Positions 60,458 through 64,000 of a stretch of 64,000 bases of DNA are shown one piece after another. The notes under the pieces were generated by a model, which saw only the letters and a list, made by a program, of their open reading frames with translations, did no database searches and was not told the DNA's origin. Numbering within the stretch: position 1 is the stretch's first letter; every line of letters begins with the position of its first letter. This DNA comes from Paenibacillus allorhizosphaerae (GTDB lineage Bacteria; Bacillota; Bacilli; Paenibacillales; NBRC-103111), in contig NZ_CAJVCE010000007.1 of NCBI RefSeq assembly GCF_910594985.1, forward strand, positions 62,001 through 126,000, in the 5' to 3' direction. The position numbers and the translations under genes are program-made.

Positions 60458-60464
60458 CCGGCGG

Positions 60465-61214
60465 TCACCTCCCTTGTTCTATCGTAAGCGCGATCTGGGC
60501 TGGCGACAGCTGCCAGTCCTGCTCCAGCATGAGCTGGATTTGCGTTTTCTTTTGGGCCAGCTCCGGAGGCAACAGCTCCGCGTTTCCACCCTGCAGGCGG
60601 GCAACCGGGACGGCCTTCGAAGCGTCAGATCCGACTCGTATGTCCGGTGCCGCAACCGGTTCGACCGGCTTGACAGGCTCCATGGCGGCCACAGGCTTCG
60701 TTCTCTTCTGATCCGCAGCCGATACCGGCGTTACGGGCGATTCCGGATAGAGTGCGATCGATACGTGCTTGATCACCCACTGGCCCTTGTCGTCCGCAGC
60801 CGTTTCCACCTGAACCCGCTGCACTTTCACCCCGGCCGTTTGTTCGATCTTCCGCTTCATCAAATCGGCCGCTTGCGTTTCCGCAAGGCGTCTGGCTTCC
60901 TGCTGCTGCCGGTTTCGCAGCAGTTCCGCGCGTTGTTGTATTGCCGGAAGCGACTCCAAGGATGAAGCATCCCCGGCGCCGGTACCAAGCAGCAGGCTGC
61001 CTTCCTTGAACAGCGAGCCGCTCAGCGCCTCTTCAATTTGCGTATGCTTCTCAAGGAGCGACAGCAGCGGCTGCAGCAGCGTTAGAAGCAGGAACAAGCT
61101 CATGACCGTTTTCACATAACGCTGCATCGTATGATTCGGGAGCAGCAAATCGACGAAGGTCGCCAGCAGAATGACCAGGATAACCGTCTTCAGCCATCCG
61201 CTTAACCATTCCAA
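60465..61214 (-). CDS. spoIIIAF: stage III sporulation protein AF
   Basis: 249 residues. Two N-terminal membrane segments (LKTVILVILLATFVDLLLPN and VKTVMSLFLLLTLLQPLLSLL), then a soluble domain with a Pro/Ala/Val-rich linker (about 170-200). TTG start at 61214 behind GGAGG. Part of the spoIIIA secretion-like machine. Confidence 0.93.
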   Translation of the reverse strand: MEWLSGWLKTVILVILLATFVDLLLPNHTMQRYVKTVMSLFLLLTLLQPLLSLLEKHTQIEEALSGSLFKEGSLLLGTGAGDASSLESLPAIQQRAELLRNRQQQEARRLAETQAADLMKRKIEQTAGVKVQRVQVETAADDKGQWVIKHVSIALYPESPVTPVSAADQKRTKPVAAMEPVKPVEPVAAPDIRVGSDASKAVPVARLQGGNAELLPPELAQKKTQIQLMLEQDWQLSPAQIALTIEQGR

Positions 61215-61238
61215 GTCCGAGTGCCTCCTTCCATGCCG

Positions 61239-62474
61239 CTAGCGCATCATAACGGAAACGTTGCCTGCGGCGATCATCACGGTGATGGCAAGAAAAAACA
61301 TAAATCCGATGACGGCGAGTGATGCGAATACGTAGAGTAAACTTTTCCCGATCGTTTCCAGGCAGCCGATCATCGGGTTATCTCCCAAAGGCTGCATGAT
61401 CGCGGCGGAGATATTATATATGAAGGCTAGCGCCATTATTTTCATGGCGGGAAACGCACAGATGATCAGAAGCACGACAACGCCGGCAAGCCCGATCGTA
61501 TTTTTGACCAAAAGCGAAGCGCCGATGACCGTTTCCGAGGCGTCGGAGAACAGCCGGCCGACGATCGGCACGAAGTTGCCTGCAACGTACTTGGCCGTTC
61601 GGATCGCGACCCCGTCCGCAACGGCGCCGGATGTGCCCTGCACCGAGATGACCCCTAAAAAGACGGTGACGAATATCCCCAGACAGCCCAGGCTGATCAT
61701 GCGGAGCAGATCCGCCAGCTGCGTCACTTTGTATTTATCCGAAATGCGGCTGACGATATGCAGTATCGCCGAGAAAAACAGCAGCGGAAAAACGATGAAG
61801 TAGATCGCCGTTCCGACGGCATGGATCATAAAGATGATCAGCGGGTGCAGCACGGATACCGAAACGACATTGCCCATCGAAGCCAGCAGCATCAGCAGCA
61901 GCGGTACGACCGCGATCATGAAGTGAATCATGTCGTTGATCGCCGATTTGGCGTATCCGATCGCGACGCTGAACGAATTGACTGCCATTATCATCAGCAC
62001 CATAAATGAAATGGCAAAGGCGATCTTGCTCACGGCATTTTTCTCAAACGAGCTTTGCAGCGTTTCCAGCAGCATACTGAAAATGGTGATGATGACGATC
62101 GACACAAGCAGTTTGCCGTTATAGAGCAGCTCGTGAAAGAAATACCGGAACAGTCCGCTGACGATCGAGCGAAGTCCGATTTCCTTATCGCCCATGATCA
62201 AATCGATAAACCGGGGCGCCGGACCTTCCGGAAAATAACCGCCGTACTGTTTCATAAGCTTGTTCCAAAACTGCTCAATCTGATCCGTCGGCAGATGTTC
62301 CACCTGCCCTTGGATCAACTGATCGATCGGCGCCGCCGCGTAAACGGCGGCACTGCATCCAGACGTGCTCCAACAGCCGGTTCCCGCTCCTGCGTTGAGC
62401 AAAAGCGCCGTTAGCAAAGCAATCCATAGCAGTAATCCGCAAGTTCCGCCCTTCCGCCATTCGGCCAGCTTCAT
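61239..62474 (-). CDS. spoIIIAE: stage III sporulation protein AE
   Basis: About 411 residues. Cleavable signal-like start (LLLWIALLTALLLNAGAG), then eight or so membrane segments and motifs GLFRYFFHELLYNGKLL and GNFVPIVGRLFSDASETVIGAS. It is the largest membrane subunit of the SpoIIIA complex, related to type III secretion export-gate-type proteins by position. ATG at 62474 follows AGAAGG; the GTG at 62483 is the alternative. Confidence 0.94.
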   Translation of the reverse strand: MKLAEWRKGGTCGLLLWIALLTALLLNAGAGTGCWSTSGCSAAVYAAAPIDQLIQGQVEHLPTDQIEQFWNKLMKQYGGYFPEGPAPRFIDLIMGDKEIGLRSIVSGLFRYFFHELLYNGKLLVSIVIITIFSMLLETLQSSFEKNAVSKIAFAISFMVLMIMAVNSFSVAIGYAKSAINDMIHFMIAVVPLLLMLLASMGNVVSVSVLHPLIIFMIHAVGTAIYFIVFPLLFFSAILHIVSRISDKYKVTQLADLLRMISLGCLGIFVTVFLGVISVQGTSGAVADGVAIRTAKYVAGNFVPIVGRLFSDASETVIGASLLVKNTIGLAGVVVLLIICAFPAMKIMALAFIYNISAAIMQPLGDNPMIGCLETIGKSLLYVFASLAVIGFMFFLAITVMIAAGNVSVMMR

Positions 62475-62543
62475 GACATTCACCTTCTTTGCCGCATCTG
62501 GGCTTCATTCGTTATCGCTTCGGCTGCCTCTGTGGTGTAAGGC

Positions 62544-62933
62544 TCAAGCCGGGAGCAGCTTGACCACCGTTTCAATGATGACGGACACAATCGGAATCGC
62601 CATGACCATGATGAGAATTTTGCCGGCCAGCTCGATTTTGGAGGCAACGGATTCTTGCCCCGCGTCGCGAATAATTTGCGCTCCGAATTCGGCGATATAG
62701 GCGATGCCGATAATTTTCAATATCGTTTTGAGAAAGATCATATTGATATCCGCTTTGTTTGCAAGCTCTTCAAGCACGCCGATGATGGTCGAGATTTTGC
62801 CGATCAGAAACAGAAAGATGGCGATGCCGGTAAACGCGGTCAGCAGAAAGGCGAACATCGGCTTTTGTTCTTTGATGATCAGCACGAGAACGGTTGTGAT
62901 CAATCCAAGGCCGACGATTTGTATAATCTCCAT
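62544..62933 (-). CDS. spoIIIAD: stage III sporulation protein AD
   Basis: 129 residues, four hydrophobic helices (IIQIVGLGLITTVLVLII, FAFLLTAFTGIAIFLFLIG, IIGIAYIAEFGAQIIRDAG, ILIMVMAIPIVSVIIETV). Related in pattern to spoIIIAC and to small type III secretion membrane proteins. ATG at 62933; GTG at 62942 possible. 15 bp downstream of spoIIIAC. Confidence 0.95.
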   Translation of the reverse strand: MEIIQIVGLGLITTVLVLIIKEQKPMFAFLLTAFTGIAIFLFLIGKISTIIGVLEELANKADINMIFLKTILKIIGIAYIAEFGAQIIRDAGQESVASKIELAGKILIMVMAIPIVSVIIETVVKLLPA

Positions 62934-62948
62934 GGTCAGCACCCACTC

Positions 62949-63152
62949 CTATTGAAACAAGAAGATGGTCTTTATTTCTTTGAACAAGTTATCCAGCATG
63001 CTGACGACCATGAACAGCACGACCACAAATCCGATCACCGTCACCCAATGCGCCATGTCTTCTTTGCCCATCTGTTTGAGCACGGTATGAATCATCGCGA
63101 TAATGATACCGATGCCGGCAATCTGGAATATCGCGTTTACATCCACATTCAT
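62949..63152 (-). CDS. spoIIIAC: stage III sporulation protein AC
   Basis: 67 residues, two membrane helices (AIFQIAGIGIIIAMIHTVLKQ and VTVIGFVVVLFMVVSMLDNLF). Size and sequence match SpoIIIAC. ATG at 63152 behind GAGGTG. Acts as a small membrane component of the channel. Confidence 0.95.
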   Translation of the reverse strand: MNVDVNAIFQIAGIGIIIAMIHTVLKQMGKEDMAHWVTVIGFVVVLFMVVSMLDNLFKEIKTIFLFQ

Positions 63153-63213
63153 TGGCGGCACCTCACCCCAAACCCTTTTCCAGCTTTGCCTGCGCGACTC
63201 TTCCTTGAGCAGG

Positions 63214-63732
63214 CTAGTACATTAATATGACGACGAGTGCGCCCATCAGCACACCGAGACTTTTCCACATCCGTTCGTAGCGCTGCTGCTCCTCTCTGGC
63301 ATTGTCCGACTCGGTCTGCAGCTGGCTGGCGGCAAGCCGGAGATGCTTTACTTGATCTTCTTTATCCGTCAGACCAAGTGTGGAGCCGATTTGCAGAAAC
63401 ACTTCGCGCTCCTGCATTTTCATTGCAGTGTTCCGCCACTCTTCGGATACCGATTCTCGCCAAATCATCTGTACGGAACGTCCTTCGGCTCGTCTCAGTT
63501 CCTCTGCCGCTCGGAGAAACAATCGGCCCGCCGGCGTGGAACAGCTCCGGCCCGTAGACGCCAGCGCTTCCGGCAGTGGAGTAAACCCATACACAATCTC
63601 GGTTTCAAGACGCTGCAGCGAGCGGATCAACTCGGCAATCTGCTTCGGTCTGCGGGCGAGCAGCGAAGCCTGGTAAAAGCCGAATAACGTGCCTGAAAGC
63701 AATATGAGCATTGCACCGAGCAGCTTCAGCAT
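63214..63732 (-). CDS. spoIIIAB: stage III sporulation protein AB
   Basis: 172 residues: N-terminal membrane segment (LLGAMLILLSGTLFGFYQASLL), a helical middle (LIRSLQRLETEIVYGFTPLPEALA), and a C-terminal hydrophobic tail (WKSLGVLMGALVVILMY). Matches SpoIIIAB. ATG at 63732 lies 43 bp after the spoIIIAA stop. Confidence 0.95.
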   Translation of the reverse strand: MLKLLGAMLILLSGTLFGFYQASLLARRPKQIAELIRSLQRLETEIVYGFTPLPEALASTGRSCSTPAGRLFLRAAEELRRAEGRSVQMIWRESVSEEWRNTAMKMQEREVFLQIGSTLGLTDKEDQVKHLRLAASQLQTESDNAREEQQRYERMWKSLGVLMGALVVILMY

Positions 63733-63775
63733 CCGGGACTTCCCCGCCCTTGCTTGTACTTATGCACCGTGCCGT

Positions 63776-64000
63776 TCATAAGGTCAGCCCCCCTTTCAGC
63801 GCCAGACGCTCGTCAAGCCGTCTGCCCTGCTTGTCGTATACCGCAAAGCCGGGTCCTCCGTTCGGCGTTTCTCGCCTGCGTTCCAGCACGACGAAACGTT
63901 CGAACACTCCCTCGCTCAGCAGCCCGCGCAAGATCGGCCTTCGCTGCACGTCGGCCGCATTCCGGCCGTGCGCTGTGGCGATGACACTAATGCCGGCGTG
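63776..64000 (-). CDS. spoIIIAA: stage III sporulation protein AA, C-terminal part only
   Basis: 74 codons are visible before the window edge. The segment GISVIATAHGRNAADVQRRP with RGLLSEGVFERFVVLERR downstream is the C-terminal part of the SpoIIIAA AAA-type ATPase, including sensor-like ATAHG. It powers the SpoIIIA complex. First gene of the operon; start lies beyond the right edge. The stop is TGA at 63776-63778. Confidence 0.93.
   Translation of the reverse strand, partial: HAGISVIATAHGRNAADVQRRPILRGLLSEGVFERFVVLERRRETPNGGPGFAVYDKQGRRLDERLALKGGLTL

Overview
The window reads as chromosomal DNA of a spore-forming, aerobic member of the Paenibacillaceae (Paenibacillus-like Bacillota). Gene order follows the Bacillus subtilis sporulation/housekeeping backbone almost gene for gene: ytfJ/ytfI with scpBA, the rib operon, ppiB-lysA-spoVA, sigF-spoIIAB-spoIIAA-dacF, punA-deoB-xerD-yqzK-fur-spoIIM-yqxK-nudF-mciZ, the bkd operon, spo0A-spoIVB-recN-argR-tlyA-dxs-ispA-xseBA-folD-nusB, yqhY(asp23)-accCB and spoIIIAH-AA. 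About 90 percent of the genes are on the minus strand, so transcription mostly runs from high to low coordinates. No rRNA, tRNA, CRISPR array, insertion sequence or prophage is visible; the family-level assignment is an inference from synteny and protein similarity.

Layout. 1-6470: segregation/condensation genes scpAB with sporulation genes ytfI/ytfJ, and a complete riboflavin operon ribD-ribE-ribBA-ribH under an FMN riboswitch with a terminator. 6480-11500: cyclophilin, DAP decarboxylase and a shortened spoVA operon (AA, AB, AF only). 11670-13620: an islet with a DUF378 protein, an orphan sugar-binding-type lipoprotein and a small coiled-coil protein. 13690-16710: dacF-spoIIAA-spoIIAB-sigF, with a recognisable sigma-H promoter and a Spo0A-box-like site in front of spoIIAA. 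16850-24380: nucleoside salvage (pdp, punA, deoB) interrupted by a 3-kb islet of five small or unusual genes, then xerD. 24480-31890: yqzK-like gene, alanine dehydrogenase, Fur, SpoIIM, an EndoQ-like PHP protein, NudF, an MciZ homologue, a DUF3866 protein and an M20 peptidase. 32089-37130: Prli42-type micro-protein and the branched-chain 2-oxoacid dehydrogenase genes. 37277-42560: small accessory genes, including a SteA / glycosyltransferase / MraY-like overlapping triplet. 42640-47660: spo0A, spoIVB, recN, argR. 47690-56540: isoprenoid (dxs, ispA), exonuclease VII, folD, nusB and an Asp23-AmaP-DUF2273 cell-envelope module. 56680-64000: accC, accB and spoIIIAH to the 3' end of spoIIIAA.

How the parts work together. 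Much of the window encodes one sporulation control chain: Spo0A (activated master regulator) and sigma-H drive spoIIAA-AB-sigF; sigma-F is held by SpoIIAB until SpoIIAA is dephosphorylated; SpoIVB signals across the forespore membranes; SpoIIM and SpoIIIAA-AH serve engulfment and the feeding-tube channel; spoVA genes handle dipicolinic-acid movement late in the forespore; MciZ is expected to stop FtsZ assembly in the mother cell.

The most unusual non-coding structure is a pair of tandem hairpin elements, found at two sites 30 kb apart (15272-15361 and 45264-45355). They share conserved outer arms and an identical 23-nt spacer length, but have unrelated inner stems that still base-pair. At the first site they would fill nearly the whole predicted 5' leader of spoIIAA. 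Other points worth checking are paired hairpins at the accC ribosome-binding site, a 23-codon ORF in the dxs leader, an elongated MciZ overlapping its convergent neighbour, a standalone CuA-site protein, and a membrane protein built from two copies of one domain.
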